The notes under the pieces: model-generated
The model's database searches: none
What the model saw: the letters and a program-made list of their open reading frames with translations, nothing else
What the model was told of the DNA's origin: nothing
Origin: UBA1794 sp050946375
Lineage (GTDB): Bacteria; Bacteroidota; Bacteroidia; Bacteroidales; Bacteroidaceae
Reading direction: 5' to 3'
Assembly (NCBI GenBank): GCA_050946375.1
Contig: JBMNUT010000009.1
Span: 1-64,000, forward strand
Length of the DNA stretch: 64,000 nucleotides
Part shown: positions 49,366-58,119 of the stretch, piece after piece
Layout: each line of letters begins with the position of its first letter
Position numbering within the stretch: position 1 is the stretch's first letter
Program-made: the position numbers and the translations under genes

Positions 49366-50790
49366 TTAGTTATTCCAATTATTGTTAGACAACGGGAAGT
49401 TGATACCTACGGCTACATTGGCATTCATGCTGTTGACCGGAATGAAATACTCCTTGGAAACTTTCCCTAAGAAGTGGTCGGAACCGATGAAGAAGTTGAA
49501 CCTTTTGGTGTAGAAGCTCAACATTCCGCCAAATCCGCAGCCGGTGGAAGTGAAGGACGTATTGACCGAAGCCTCAATCCAGCTGAGCGGACGGCAATTC
49601 ACAGCCAGCATTCCCTGATGGAAGGAGTAAGCTCCGGCAAAGCGGCTCGTATAGAGGAAACCGGCACTGAGGTTTCGGTAAAAGGGCATGGTGTATTCCG
49701 CACCGATATTGAGGGTTGCGGCCAAAGCCGTGGTCTTGCTTCCCTCTCCATCATCGTAAACGGAGAAAATCTCCTCCAGATCGTCGCCCAAGTCCTCGAA
49801 CTGCTGGCCAATCATGTAGCGGTCGTCCGGACCTTTGTCGCTACCGGCGTAGATATTGTCGAAGCCATCGAACGTCCAGGAGCCTGCCGAGGAGGCTTTC
49901 TGCACCCCGCTCCAGGAAATGAAGCCTAAATCGGTGAGCGAAGCGGAGAGGAGAAGGTCTTCGTTGAACTGGTAAGTTGCACCGAGGTCGAAGCCCAATC
50001 CGAAACCGGAGAGGCCGCCACTGAAATCATCCAGCCCCTCGACGCGCGGACGCCCGTCGGGACTGTTCTTATCCGGCCCTTCATGAGAAAACTTCGTCTT
50101 CATGAGCGCGGCGTTCAGCTGCACATCGCCATCGATGGCCCATACGTCATCCGTCATCGTAAGGTCGAGATTCTCTGCTTTCAGGTCGGCATAGGCCAGA
50201 CCGAAGAGCAGCTTTACCTTGGCACCCACACGGAGTTTCTCGTCGATGGCCCGCGAATGTCCGAAGGCCAGCTCGGCATAGTTCTGCGTACGTGCGCCGA
50301 CGTCTTTCAGCGAATAGTGCTCTTTGGAGCCGGTGGTCTTCATGAACTCAAACAGCTCGTAGGGCAAATTCACATGGGTATTGGAGCGAAGATTCAGCTC
50401 CACGAGGTTGATTCCGCCGAAAGCCGAGAAGGCTGTGGAGAAAATGTTCTCGTTGAGGTGGATGTTGATGCGGTTCTTGTCGCCCAGATCGCCGAGGAAC
50501 TCGTCGGCGCTGACCTCAGGATTCATGAAAGTGGTGAGGTCGTAATTGGGATTACCCTCCAGCTTATAGATGAAATTCTTCAGTCCTACATTTCCCTGCA
50601 GACCCACATTCAGGTTTCCGAGGAAAGGCATTCCCACGTAAGTCTCGGTGAGAAGCGCCGGATTGATTTGATGCCGGTACGTGGAGGTCTTCATGAAATA
50701 GGAAGAACGCAACTCCTGTGCAACCGTTTCTACCGAGCCCGTCCCCAGGAAGGAAGCAGCCAGCACGGCAGCGAATATCTTGTTTTTCAT
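49366..50790 (-). CDS. DUF5723 outer-membrane beta-barrel protein
   Basis: 474 residues. A signal peptide (MKNKIFAAVLAASFLGTGSVETVAQ) is followed by a PorV/FadL-like arrangement of amphipathic strands: SSYFMKTSTYRHQINPALL, ELAFGHSRAIDEKLRVGAKV, GLGFDLGATYQFNEDLLLSA, MLSFYTKRFNFFIGSDHF, ending VAVGINFPL. Starts 43 bases after the lipoprotein gene stop and ends with a terminator, so the two form an operon. Function unknown. Confidence 0.83.
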   Translation of the reverse strand: MKNKIFAAVLAASFLGTGSVETVAQELRSSYFMKTSTYRHQINPALLTETYVGMPFLGNLNVGLQGNVGLKNFIYKLEGNPNYDLTTFMNPEVSADEFLGDLGDKNRINIHLNENIFSTAFSAFGGINLVELNLRSNTHVNLPYELFEFMKTTGSKEHYSLKDVGARTQNYAELAFGHSRAIDEKLRVGAKVKLLFGLAYADLKAENLDLTMTDDVWAIDGDVQLNAALMKTKFSHEGPDKNSPDGRPRVEGLDDFSGGLSGFGLGFDLGATYQFNEDLLLSASLTDLGFISWSGVQKASSAGSWTFDGFDNIYAGSDKGPDDRYMIGQQFEDLGDDLEEIFSVYDDGEGSKTTALAATLNIGAEYTMPFYRNLSAGFLYTSRFAGAYSFHQGMLAVNCRPLSWIEASVNTSFTSTGCGFGGMLSFYTKRFNFFIGSDHFLGKVSKEYFIPVNSMNANVAVGINFPLSNNNWNN

Positions 50791-50833
50791 ATCGTATGCT
50801 GTTACTTTTCTTTATACATTAGGTTGGTTTTCT

Positions 50834-52663
50834 CTATTCATCATCGTCGTCGTTGAAGTCTCCTACGATCTGTCCGCCCAAACGCAAGCGCAAATCGGTA
50901 ATTTTCAGATACTGACGCGAAGACAACTCCTGAGAGTTCGTAGCCGAAGAGGAGGCGTGAATCTGGAACTCGAGCGCATCGAGCAACTTAACGGCCTGCG
51001 GGTCGCTCATCTTCAGGGCTATGCGGAACGGAGTTTCCACTACGTTGTCCGCAGGATCAGAGCCTTGTGCAGCCGCGAGGTCTACCGAGTTCACCGAAAT
51101 GAGATGGGCCAGCGAGGGACGTTCGCCATTGAGTCCCGGCACTCCCTGCGGCACTACGTCCAAAACAAGGTCGAGCGGAACATGATTCTCTACCACTCCG
51201 GTGATAAAGAGGGAGTCGGCCGAATAATCTTCCAAGTCGCTGTTCATGTCAGTCACGGAGTCCGTGTACATAATCTGCGTACCTCCTGAGAAACGGAAGG
51301 GCACAAGCACCTGATAGTCCAGGTTGACGGTCTCGTGAGTAGGCAGCTGCAAGACGTGAAGCTCGCGCAAATCGGTCTTAACCTTACCGTCGCTCAGGTC
51401 TACGTCGATATAGTCCGGGAGTTTCTGTATAAGGCTCGAGAGATTGGCCACCTCGTATTCCTCGGCATGGCTGTTGTAGGCCGGATCGAAAGGAGCATCG
51501 CCCTGGAAGAAATAGAAGCTGCTCTCCGCACGGTCGGGGATGCTTACTTCGCCATCTACCGGGACACGCACGGGCGAGGGCAGGATGGACTCGGAACCGG
51601 ATGCGGTATAATTGCGGCTATCCAGCTCGCCCCAGAACAAAAGGGGAACGGGCAATGCCTTGCCGGCTACGTCGAAACGGATGGTGGGGTTGGTCATCGA
51701 CAGCTGTACGCTCTCGTCCTGCAAGAAATCAGGCAGGTCGGAACTGATGTCGATGGGGTCGATTTCAGGATTGATCTCGGGAGAAACCTGACCGGTTATC
51801 TCGCCGGTCTGAATGCTCCCTACGTTTATTTTCAAAGCAATGGACACTCCTTCGCCGTCCAGCGTAGTCTCCTGACCGTTGGACAAGACGAACGTACCGT
51901 TCATCACGATGTCTTCCACCTGGTCATCAGGCGTCTGGAGCACACTGTTCTCCACAGGCAGACCGAAAGGATTGCCGCTGCCCAATACCAGCGAGTCAAT
52001 TCGCAGAGAAGGGACAGACTCCGTTTGTCTCGAACTGCTGAACGTGAGATCGCCAATCATATAGGTATGCGTCCCAGGCTCATACTGGGAAGAATAGATA
52101 TAGCTGGGGAATTCAATGCTCAGCCCACGCACTTCTTTCAATCTGAAGTCGCCACTGTTGGCTACGACCCTCAGTTCCAACGACATGTCTACGGCCGATT
52201 CCGGCGAAATGCGGCGTATGCTGAGGATTTCTTCCGGTATATCCTCAATGGAGACCCGCACCTCCGTACGGCCGGTTACTCCGCTTGCCGTCACGTCACC
52301 TACAGGAACTGTCGTTCCGCCGGCCAGAACGTCGATATTGGCATCGAGTTCCGTATCGATAATGTTGTTATTCTGATTGATTTGATTCACATCGACTGCC
52401 ACGGAGGCCTGCCCGTCTTCAATCAAGTAGTAAGTCCCGTTGGCCAAAGTGTCCAGCATTTCGCTGTCGTCTACCGTGAAAAAGTCCCTCAGGTAAATGT
52501 TTTGGGTATTTCCCAGCCGCAAGGCCAGCCCTTTGCTACCGAGTCCCATGGTCAGGTCAATGTCTTTGCTCAAATCATAGTCACTGTCCGTACAAGAACT
52601 CAGCGTTACGCCTCCCACTATTGCGAGCAGAAGCGCACAACGTAAAGTGTTTCTTTTCTTCAT
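50834..52663 (-). CDS. Large putative lipoprotein, unknown function
   Basis: 609 residues. Lipobox LSSC (Cys at about 24) after a clear signal peptide; the mature part is beta-rich with long runs of Asp, Ser and Val, repeated immunoglobulin-like or LEA-like strands (VPVGDVTASGVTGRTEVRVSIEDIP, SLELRVVANSGDFRLKEVRGLSIEFP) and an acidic C-terminus. No family recognised with confidence. First gene of an operon with the DUF5723 barrel; promoter at 52750-52780. Confidence 0.78.
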   Translation of the reverse strand: MKKRNTLRCALLLAIVGGVTLSSCTDSDYDLSKDIDLTMGLGSKGLALRLGNTQNIYLRDFFTVDDSEMLDTLANGTYYLIEDGQASVAVDVNQINQNNNIIDTELDANIDVLAGGTTVPVGDVTASGVTGRTEVRVSIEDIPEEILSIRRISPESAVDMSLELRVVANSGDFRLKEVRGLSIEFPSYIYSSQYEPGTHTYMIGDLTFSSSRQTESVPSLRIDSLVLGSGNPFGLPVENSVLQTPDDQVEDIVMNGTFVLSNGQETTLDGEGVSIALKINVGSIQTGEITGQVSPEINPEIDPIDISSDLPDFLQDESVQLSMTNPTIRFDVAGKALPVPLLFWGELDSRNYTASGSESILPSPVRVPVDGEVSIPDRAESSFYFFQGDAPFDPAYNSHAEEYEVANLSSLIQKLPDYIDVDLSDGKVKTDLRELHVLQLPTHETVNLDYQVLVPFRFSGGTQIMYTDSVTDMNSDLEDYSADSLFITGVVENHVPLDLVLDVVPQGVPGLNGERPSLAHLISVNSVDLAAAQGSDPADNVVETPFRIALKMSDPQAVKLLDALEFQIHASSSATNSQELSSRQYLKITDLRLRLGGQIVGDFNDDDDE

Positions 52664-52749
52664 ATTTTAGTTGATTCGTGAAAATAATATGGTTGCGTTT
52701 CGTTTCAGACGTGCACTTTCGTTTCTTTTTACGCCCACGATTTACGCGC

Positions 52750-52780
52750 CAAAGGTAAGCCGTTTTTCATCGCTATCAAA
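52750..52780 (-). promoter_or_regulatory. Promoter of the lipoprotein-DUF5723 operon
   Basis: On -: TTTG (complement of 52777-52780), 19-base spacer, TACCTTTG (complement of 52750-52757). Leader of about 80 bases. Confidence 0.7.
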
Positions 52781-52873
52781 ACTTTTGCAAAAAAAGTTTG
52801 CAATACGTCCCCAATAGATAGTCGATATATCCTTTTTAGAGGCTTAGCAATCGCACAATGCTAAATATTGATA

Positions 52874-52916
52874 ACAAAAAAGTCCCGCCACTTTTGATTG
52901 AAAGTGGCAGGACTTT
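52874..52916 (-). terminator. Terminator after radC, formed from a dispersed repeat
   Basis: AAAGTCCCGCCACTTT (52879-52894) pairs with AAAGTGGCAGGACTTT (52901-52916) through one C-A mismatch; six T follow on -. It matches the repeat family in sequence. Confidence 0.75.
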
Positions 52917-53007
52917 GAAGATTTTCCGCCTCCACTTTTTTGAAAAAGTGGAATAACCCGTTCGGGATTCCCTCCGCTAAAGCCGGGAAACGGAGCTAAG
53001 CGGCCCT

Positions 53008-53703
53008 CTACAAGCGCCCCTCGTCGGCGTAGCTGTAAAAGGCATTATCGGTGAAAACGATATGGTCGAGCATACGTATCTCCATCAGGGCGGCGGCCTC
53101 TTTCAGGCGTCGCGTCAGCCGGTCATCTTCCGGTCCGGGATGGACGCTGCCCGAGGGATGATTGTGGACCAGTATGAACGCCGTGGCTTGCTGCAGGAGT
53201 GCTTCGCGAAGCAGGCAGCGCACGTCGACCACGGTGGCCGTCATTCCGCCCCGACCCACGCGCATACGGTCGATGACGCGCCCGGCCTGGTTCAGCCAAA
53301 TGGCCCAGCATTCTTCCACGGGCAGGTCGCAAAGAAATGAATAGACGTAATTGTAGATATCGCGCGAGGAGGTGATTTTCGGCCGTTCCTCCCGCTCTTC
53401 GGCCTCCTCCTTGCGCCGTCGGCCCAGCTCGCAGGCAGCGGCGATGGTCAAGGCCTTGGCCGGACCTATGCCTTTGTAGCTGCACAAGTCGAGAATACTG
53501 CGCCGCGAAAGTTCGGAAAGCCGCTGATGGCATTCGGACAGAATGCGCTTCATCAGGTCGACAGCGTTCTCGTCCGGACTCCCCGACCCTATCAGTATGG
53601 CCAGAAGTTCAGCCGTCGACAGCGACCGGATGCCATGCTTCATGGCCCGCTCGCGGGGACGGTCGTCGCTGTCCCAGTCTTTTATATTCAGTTTCTCAGG
53701 CAT
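53008..53703 (-). CDS. radC: RadC-like JAB/MPN domain protein
   Basis: 231 residues. An N-terminal helix-hairpin-helix region (YKGIGPAKALTIAAACELG) precedes a metalloprotease-like MPN domain with HNHPSG at 180-185 and Asp193 (PEDD), the full zinc-binding JAMM set. Once assigned to DNA repair, the actual role of RadC is unsettled. Located between a GT2 gene and the lipoprotein operon. Confidence 0.95.
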   Translation of the reverse strand: MPEKLNIKDWDSDDRPRERAMKHGIRSLSTAELLAILIGSGSPDENAVDLMKRILSECHQRLSELSRRSILDLCSYKGIGPAKALTIAAACELGRRRKEEAEEREERPKITSSRDIYNYVYSFLCDLPVEECWAIWLNQAGRVIDRMRVGRGGMTATVVDVRCLLREALLQQATAFILVHNHPSGSVHPGPEDDRLTRRLKEAAALMEIRMLDHIVFTDNAFYSYADEGRL

Positions 53704-53765
53704 TTTTCAGAAAAAAGAGATGGAAGACCCGCCCCCGATGGCCGCGCCGCCTCGGGAAAAGGACT

Positions 53766-54758
53766 TCACTTATAAAAAGTTTTATTGAAGGCTGCAAACT
53801 CGTCTTGCCCCAGAACGCAGCGTTTCCACCAGGCATAGAGGAAACCGCAGCCGTAACCCGTCAGCTGCACATAGGCCGCCGCAACGCTCAAGAGGGCCAC
53901 CTTCGGAGCACGCGTCTGCCGAAGCGCGTCGAAAAAGACAAGCAAAGCATACAGAAGCAACAGGGCCGGGCTGAAAAGGGTGACCGCAGAGCCCAGCAAA
54001 AGCAGGCATACGCCCAGCGTAAATACTGCCGGAAGCAGATGGACCAGCTTCAGGGAATCGGGATATTTCTTGTAGAGATTGATGCGGGCAATGCCGGAAT
54101 TGCACACTTGGCGGAAGAATTTCCGGAAATCGGTACGCCGCTTATGGTAGACCCATGCGGAGGGGAAAAGCCGGCAGGAATAGCCGGCCTTGAAAATACG
54201 GATGCTGAAATCGATGTCTTCGCCGAAACGCATTTTCGAAAATCCGCCCAGTGCTTCGTAAACCTCCCGGCGGATACCCATGTTGTAGCTGCGCGGATAG
54301 AACTTGTCCATCGCCTTCTTCCCGCCGCGTATGCCTCCCGTAGTGAAAAACGAGGTCATGGAATAACTGATGGCCTTCTGCACGGGGGTAAAAGAGGCAT
54401 CGGCCCGGTCCGGCCCACCGAACGCATCGGTCGGAGCCACTTCCAGTTCATGGCTCACCGCACGCAGGTATCCGGGCGGAAGGAGCACATCGGAATCCAA
54501 CACGATGAGGTAATCGCCCTGACTGCGCGCCGCCCCATAGTTGCGGGATTGCCCGGGTCCGGAGTTTTCCTTATAGTAATAATGTAATTGGGGCAAGCGA
54601 TCCGCATACCGCCCGACTACCTCCCGACAGGGCAGCGAGGAACCGTCTTCCACAATGATGACTTCGTAATCGGTTTCCTCCTGCCGGGTCAGACTTTCCA
54701 GCAGCTCTTCTACCTCGGCGGGGCGGTTGTAGACCGGAATTATCAGGGAATATTTCAT
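53766..54758 (-). CDS. Family 2 glycosyltransferase with C-terminal membrane segments
   Basis: 330 residues from ATG at 54758 (MKYSLIIPVYNRPAEVEELL). GT-A domain: VEDGSS, VLDSDVLLPPGYL (metal-binding DxD), FGEDIDFSIRIFKAGY (catalytic ED). Two or three hydrophobic segments at about 245-310 may attach it to the membrane. It could build a surface glycan; no other glycan genes are adjacent. Ends 62 bases before radC. Confidence 0.9.
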   Translation of the reverse strand: MKYSLIIPVYNRPAEVEELLESLTRQEETDYEVIIVEDGSSLPCREVVGRYADRLPQLHYYYKENSGPGQSRNYGAARSQGDYLIVLDSDVLLPPGYLRAVSHELEVAPTDAFGGPDRADASFTPVQKAISYSMTSFFTTGGIRGGKKAMDKFYPRSYNMGIRREVYEALGGFSKMRFGEDIDFSIRIFKAGYSCRLFPSAWVYHKRRTDFRKFFRQVCNSGIARINLYKKYPDSLKLVHLLPAVFTLGVCLLLLGSAVTLFSPALLLLYALLVFFDALRQTRAPKVALLSVAAAYVQLTGYGCGFLYAWWKRCVLGQDEFAAFNKTFYK

Positions 54759-54771
54759 GGGATTGACAAAC

Positions 54772-54810
54772 AAAAAAACCACAGTGCTGCAGCGATTGCA
54801 GACTGTGGTT
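54772..54810 (-). terminator. Terminator after efp
   Basis: AACCACAGT/ACTGTGGTT stem (54777-54785 with 54802-54810), seven T follow on -. Confidence 0.8.
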
Positions 54811-54826
54811 ATGGGGATTTTTCCAA

Positions 54827-55393
54827 TCAGGCCTTCACGCGACCTACATACGAGCCGTCGCGCGTGTCGATTTCTATCAGCTCTCCTTCGTTGATGAACA
54901 GAGGCACACGCACCGTAGCGCCCGTCTCTACCGTAGCAGGCTTAAGGGTATTGGTGGCCGTGTCGCCCTTCAGGCCCGGTTCCGTATAGGTAACCTTCAA
55001 AGTGGTCTTCACCGGCATCTCGGCAAAAAGGATGGTTTCGTTAGAAGCGTCGGATACAACTTCTACGACATCACCTTCTTTCATGTAGTCCACTCCCGTT
55101 ATGAGATCTTTTGCAATATGGACATCGTCCCAAGTCTCTTGATTCAAGAAATGATAAGTATCGCCTTCATTGTAAGAGAACTGGTAGGGGCGACGCTCAA
55201 CGCGTACGTCTTCCAGTTTTTCACCAATATTGAAACGACGCTCCAACACACGCCCGTTGACAACGTCTTTCAACTTCGTACGCATAATCGTATTGCCTTT
55301 TCCCGGCTTCACATGCAGAAATTCGATTACGAAATAGAGTTTTCCATCCAAACGGATACAGGTTCCGTTCTTAACATCTTGCGAGTTGATCAT
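54827..55393 (-). CDS. efp: Elongation factor P
   Basis: 188 residues, three beta-barrel domains. Relieves ribosome stalling at polyproline. The loop that enters the peptidyl centre is HVKPGKGN with Lys32 at its tip, so a lysine-type modification is possible; the C-terminal signature VPLFINEGELIEIDTRDGSYVGR is intact. Own promoter and terminator, divergent from rpmH. Confidence 0.97.
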   Translation of the reverse strand: MINSQDVKNGTCIRLDGKLYFVIEFLHVKPGKGNTIMRTKLKDVVNGRVLERRFNIGEKLEDVRVERRPYQFSYNEGDTYHFLNQETWDDVHIAKDLITGVDYMKEGDVVEVVSDASNETILFAEMPVKTTLKVTYTEPGLKGDTATNTLKPATVETGATVRVPLFINEGELIEIDTRDGSYVGRVKA

Positions 55394-55472
55394 AAAAATG
55401 GTTGTGTTTCTTATATAAATATGAATATATCATCGCTTCCGTTGCGGTATTCCTCGCCACGCAAACCGGGCG

Positions 55473-55503
55473 CAAAAGTAATCAATCCAATAAAATTTTC
55501 AAA
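55473..55503 (-). promoter_or_regulatory. Promoter of efp
   Basis: On -: TTTG (complement of 55500-55503), 19-base spacer, TACTTTTG (complement of 55473-55480). Confidence 0.65.
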
Positions 55504-55529
55504 ACTAAAAGGCAAAAAGTGGTGATTAC

Positions 55530-55560
55530 TTGGCTGTTTTGAAAAAAGTGCCTATCTTTG
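55530..55560 (+). promoter_or_regulatory. Promoter of rpmH
   Basis: TTG at 55530-55532, 20-base spacer, TATCTTTG at 55553-55560; start near 55567, leader about 45 bases. The spacer carries GAAAAAAGTGCC, a repeat-like half unit. Confidence 0.65.
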
Positions 55561-55611
55561 CATCCCGATTTTCAACACTTGATACAATAACATAAAAAAC
55601 AAACATAAGAG

Positions 55612-55767
55612 ATGAAAAGGACTTTCCAACCCTCCAACCGCAAGAGAAAGAACAAACATGGCTTCCGCGAAAGAATGGCTACTGCAAACGGTCGCCGCGT
55701 ATTGGCAGCACGCCGTGCAAAAGGCCGCAAGAAACTGACCGTTTCTGACGAATACAACGGGAAATAA
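55612..55767 (+). CDS. rpmH: 50S ribosomal protein bL34
   Basis: 51 residues: MKRTFQPSNRKRKNKHGF, RMATANGRRVLAARRAKGRK, then LTVSDEYNGK. Strongly basic; the N-terminal KRTFQPSNRKRKNKHGFRERM block is the bL34 signature. Short gene easily missed by length cut-offs. Has its own promoter and terminator. Confidence 0.97.
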   Translation: MKRTFQPSNRKRKNKHGFRERMATANGRRVLAARRAKGRKKLTVSDEYNGK

Positions 55768-55795
55768 TACCCGGGCGGAAAGGCCGGACTGAAAG

Positions 55796-55846
55796 GAAAG
55801 AAGTAAAGGTTGCAGGGCAAACTCTTTACTTCTTTTGTTTTTTTTC
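55796..55846 (+). terminator. Terminator after rpmH
   Basis: AAAGAAGTAAAG pairs with CTTTACTTCTTT, followed by a long T-run on +. Confidence 0.75.
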
Positions 55847-55848
55847 CC

Positions 55849-55856
55849 TACCTTTG
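55849..55856 (+). promoter_or_regulatory. -7 promoter element for the PASTA-rluD genes
   Basis: TACCTTTG, 52 bases before the PASTA gene ATG and just after the rpmH terminator. Confidence 0.45.
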
Positions 55857-55907
55857 AACGCATTTTCCCGAAATGCGCTGTATTTAGTTCTACGATTACC
55901 TACCTTT

Positions 55908-56645
55908 ATGACATTCAAAGAATTCTTTTCTTTCCGTGCCAACCGCATGCTTTGGGGCAATCTACTGGCCATTTTTATCCTTTCATGCCTGCTTATCGTA
56001 GGCATCTGGATAGGGTTGAAATATTACACCCGCCACGGAGAAACAGTAGAGATTCCCACTGTCAAAGGATTGGACGAGGCCGATGCCATAAACCTGATAC
56101 GTTCGCGGAAATTGCGGGCCGTAATTGCCGACTCCATCTATATAAAAGGCATGAAAGGCGGGCAGATTGTGGAACAGAACCCGGTCCCCGGCGCACATGT
56201 CAAGGAAGGACGCGTCGTTTACCTTACGATAAACTCGCTAAGCGTACCGACAATGAAAATGCCCGATATCGCCAACAACAGTTCCCTGCGGCAGGCTACG
56301 GCAAAACTGTCCTCCTACGGCTTCAGACTTACGGAAGAAGAATATATTGAAGGGGACAATGAGTGGGTATACGACGTGAAAATGAACGGGCGCAGCATCC
56401 CCGCCGGCTCTCCGGTGCCCATCGGCGCCACGCTTACGCTGGTCGTAGGCAACGGACACGGCGAGGGTCTGACGGACAGCCTCAACTATCTCTATATCGA
56501 CTCACTGCTGCTGGAAGAAAATGCCTCCTCGCCCGAACTCACTCCCGAAGAGCCGCGCACCAATACCCCCGAGACTTCGACGCCCAAACGGCAGCCCCAG
56601 GAAACGCAACCCACCAAGCCCGTACACGAAGACTCCTGGTTCTAA
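55908..56645 (+). CDS. PASTA domain membrane protein
   Basis: 245 residues from ATG at 55908 (MTFKEFFSFRANRMLWGNLL). One membrane helix (about 17-38), then two or three PASTA repeats (VEIPTVKGLDEADAINLIRS, GGQIVEQNPVPGAHVKEG, MPDIANNSSLRQATAKLSSY) in the periplasm and a Pro/Thr-rich tail. No kinase domain. PASTA domains bind peptidoglycan precursors. Precedes rluD by 13 bases, a conserved Bacteroidales order. Confidence 0.88.
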   Translation: MTFKEFFSFRANRMLWGNLLAIFILSCLLIVGIWIGLKYYTRHGETVEIPTVKGLDEADAINLIRSRKLRAVIADSIYIKGMKGGQIVEQNPVPGAHVKEGRVVYLTINSLSVPTMKMPDIANNSSLRQATAKLSSYGFRLTEEEYIEGDNEWVYDVKMNGRSIPAGSPVPIGATLTLVVGNGHGEGLTDSLNYLYIDSLLLEENASSPELTPEEPRTNTPETSTPKRQPQETQPTKPVHEDSWF

Positions 56646-56658
56646 TTCTTCCCCCTGC

Positions 56659-57843
56659 ATGTTCCACAACAAAGAATCTGAGAACAATCTCCCGGAAGCC
56701 ACCGGAGAAAATCTTCCGACTGATGCCTCGGCCGGGCAAGCCGCGGGCATTTCCCCAACCGATACTCCCCCATTCTCCGACAACGAGCTCGACGAATCGG
56801 ACGAAGACATCGAGTCCCTGGCCGAAGAAGGCGAAGCTCCCACTCTCTACGAGCACTTCCGTTTCACTGCCGACAAGGGGCAGTCGCTCATACGCATCGA
56901 CAAATATTTGTCCGACAAGCTGGACCATATTTCCCGAAACCGCATCCAGAATGCCGCAGAGGCAGGCTGCATCCACGTAAACGGCAAGCCCGTAAAAAGC
57001 AACTACCGGGTAAAACCGGGAGACCTCATCAGCATTCTGATGCACCGCCCGCGCTATGAGCACGAAGTCACGCCGGAAAACATTCCCCTCCACATCGTTT
57101 TTGAAGACAGAGACGTACTTGTTGTCGACAAGCCTGCCGGAATGGTCGTACACCCCGGGCACGGCAACTGGGACGGCACGCTGGTCAACGCATTGGCCTG
57201 GCACTTGCGCGACAATCCCGACTATGATCCCAACGATCCCCGCGTCGGACTCGTGCACCGCATCGACAAAGATACCTCAGGACTGCTCGTCGTGGCCAAA
57301 ACCCCCGACGCCAAGACCTCATTGGGCAAGCAATTTTTCCACAAAACGACCAAGAGAAAATATAACGCCCTCGTCTGGGGCAATTTTGAGCAGGATGAAG
57401 GAACCATCACCGGCAACATAACCCGCGACATCCGCGACCGCCTGCGCATGGCCGTCAGCCCCAATCCCGATTTGGGCAAGCCCGCTGTCACACACTACCG
57501 GGTACTTGAACGATTCGGCTATGTCACTTTCGTAGAATGCGTGCTCGAAACCGGCCGAACCCATCAGATTCGCGTGCACATGACGCACATCGGCCATCCT
57601 CTGTTCAACGACGAACGCTACGGCGGCAGCGAAATCCTGCGCGGCACGCGCACAAGCGCCTACAAACAGTTTATTAAAAACAATTTTACCCTATGCCCAC
57701 GCCAGGCGCTACACGCCCGGACCTTGGGCTTCGTGCATCCCCGCACCGGCGAAGAGATGCTCTTCGAGTCGCCCCTGCCCGCAGACATGCAACAACTGCT
57801 GGAGCGCTGGAGGCGCTTCAGCGCTGCCCAACAGGCAGAATAA
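56659..57843 (+). CDS. RluD-family 23S rRNA pseudouridine synthase
   Basis: 394 residues from ATG at 56659; upstream frame extension reads through the PASTA gene end. An acidic ~60-residue N-terminus, an S4 RNA-binding domain (IRIDKYLSDKLDHISRNRIQ) and the synthase domain with HRIDKDTSGLLVVAK (catalytic Asp203), TGRTHQIRVHM. Makes pseudouridines in 23S rRNA helix 69 in the family prototype. In related genomes ddl commonly follows; here an acyltransferase gene does. Confidence 0.93.
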   Translation: MFHNKESENNLPEATGENLPTDASAGQAAGISPTDTPPFSDNELDESDEDIESLAEEGEAPTLYEHFRFTADKGQSLIRIDKYLSDKLDHISRNRIQNAAEAGCIHVNGKPVKSNYRVKPGDLISILMHRPRYEHEVTPENIPLHIVFEDRDVLVVDKPAGMVVHPGHGNWDGTLVNALAWHLRDNPDYDPNDPRVGLVHRIDKDTSGLLVVAKTPDAKTSLGKQFFHKTTKRKYNALVWGNFEQDEGTITGNITRDIRDRLRMAVSPNPDLGKPAVTHYRVLERFGYVTFVECVLETGRTHQIRVHMTHIGHPLFNDERYGGSEILRGTRTSAYKQFIKNNFTLCPRQALHARTLGFVHPRTGEEMLFESPLPADMQQLLERWRRFSAAQQAE

Positions 57844-57918
57844 TCCATCCATTTCCCCGCATTACCGCCGCGCCCGTGCGCCCCGCCGGCCCCATTTACA
57901 TTCCGTTCCCATGCATGA

Positions 57919-57985
57919 AAGCGAAAAAAGGTACAGTACTTTTTCCGCTTTCCCCTGCCACTTTTTCCAAAAAGTACCGCACCTT
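57919..57985. repeat. Dispersed palindromic repeat cluster
   Basis: GCGAAAAAAGGTACAGTACTTTTTCCGC, then GCCACTTTTTCCAAAAAGTACC between rluD and the acyltransferase gene (first unit spans 57921-57948). Confidence 0.6.
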
Positions 57986-58119
57986 TGTCGCAGGAAGCCT
58001 TTAAATTTCCACAAAAAGACAAGAGATATGCTAAAAAGAATAAGCATACGAATGCCTTGCCCCGCGTAACTCTTATATTTGCCTACCGTATTAACAGTAA
58101 AAGTTCACACACTGACTAT

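Larger units (their letters stand above)
52664..53007. other. Gene-free spacer: lipoprotein promoter and radC terminator
   Basis: Contains the lipoprotein-operon promoter (52750-52780), the repeat-based radC terminator (52874-52916) and another hairpin-prone repeat (TCCACTTTTTTGAAAAAGTGG, about 52931-52951). No gene. Confidence 0.6.
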
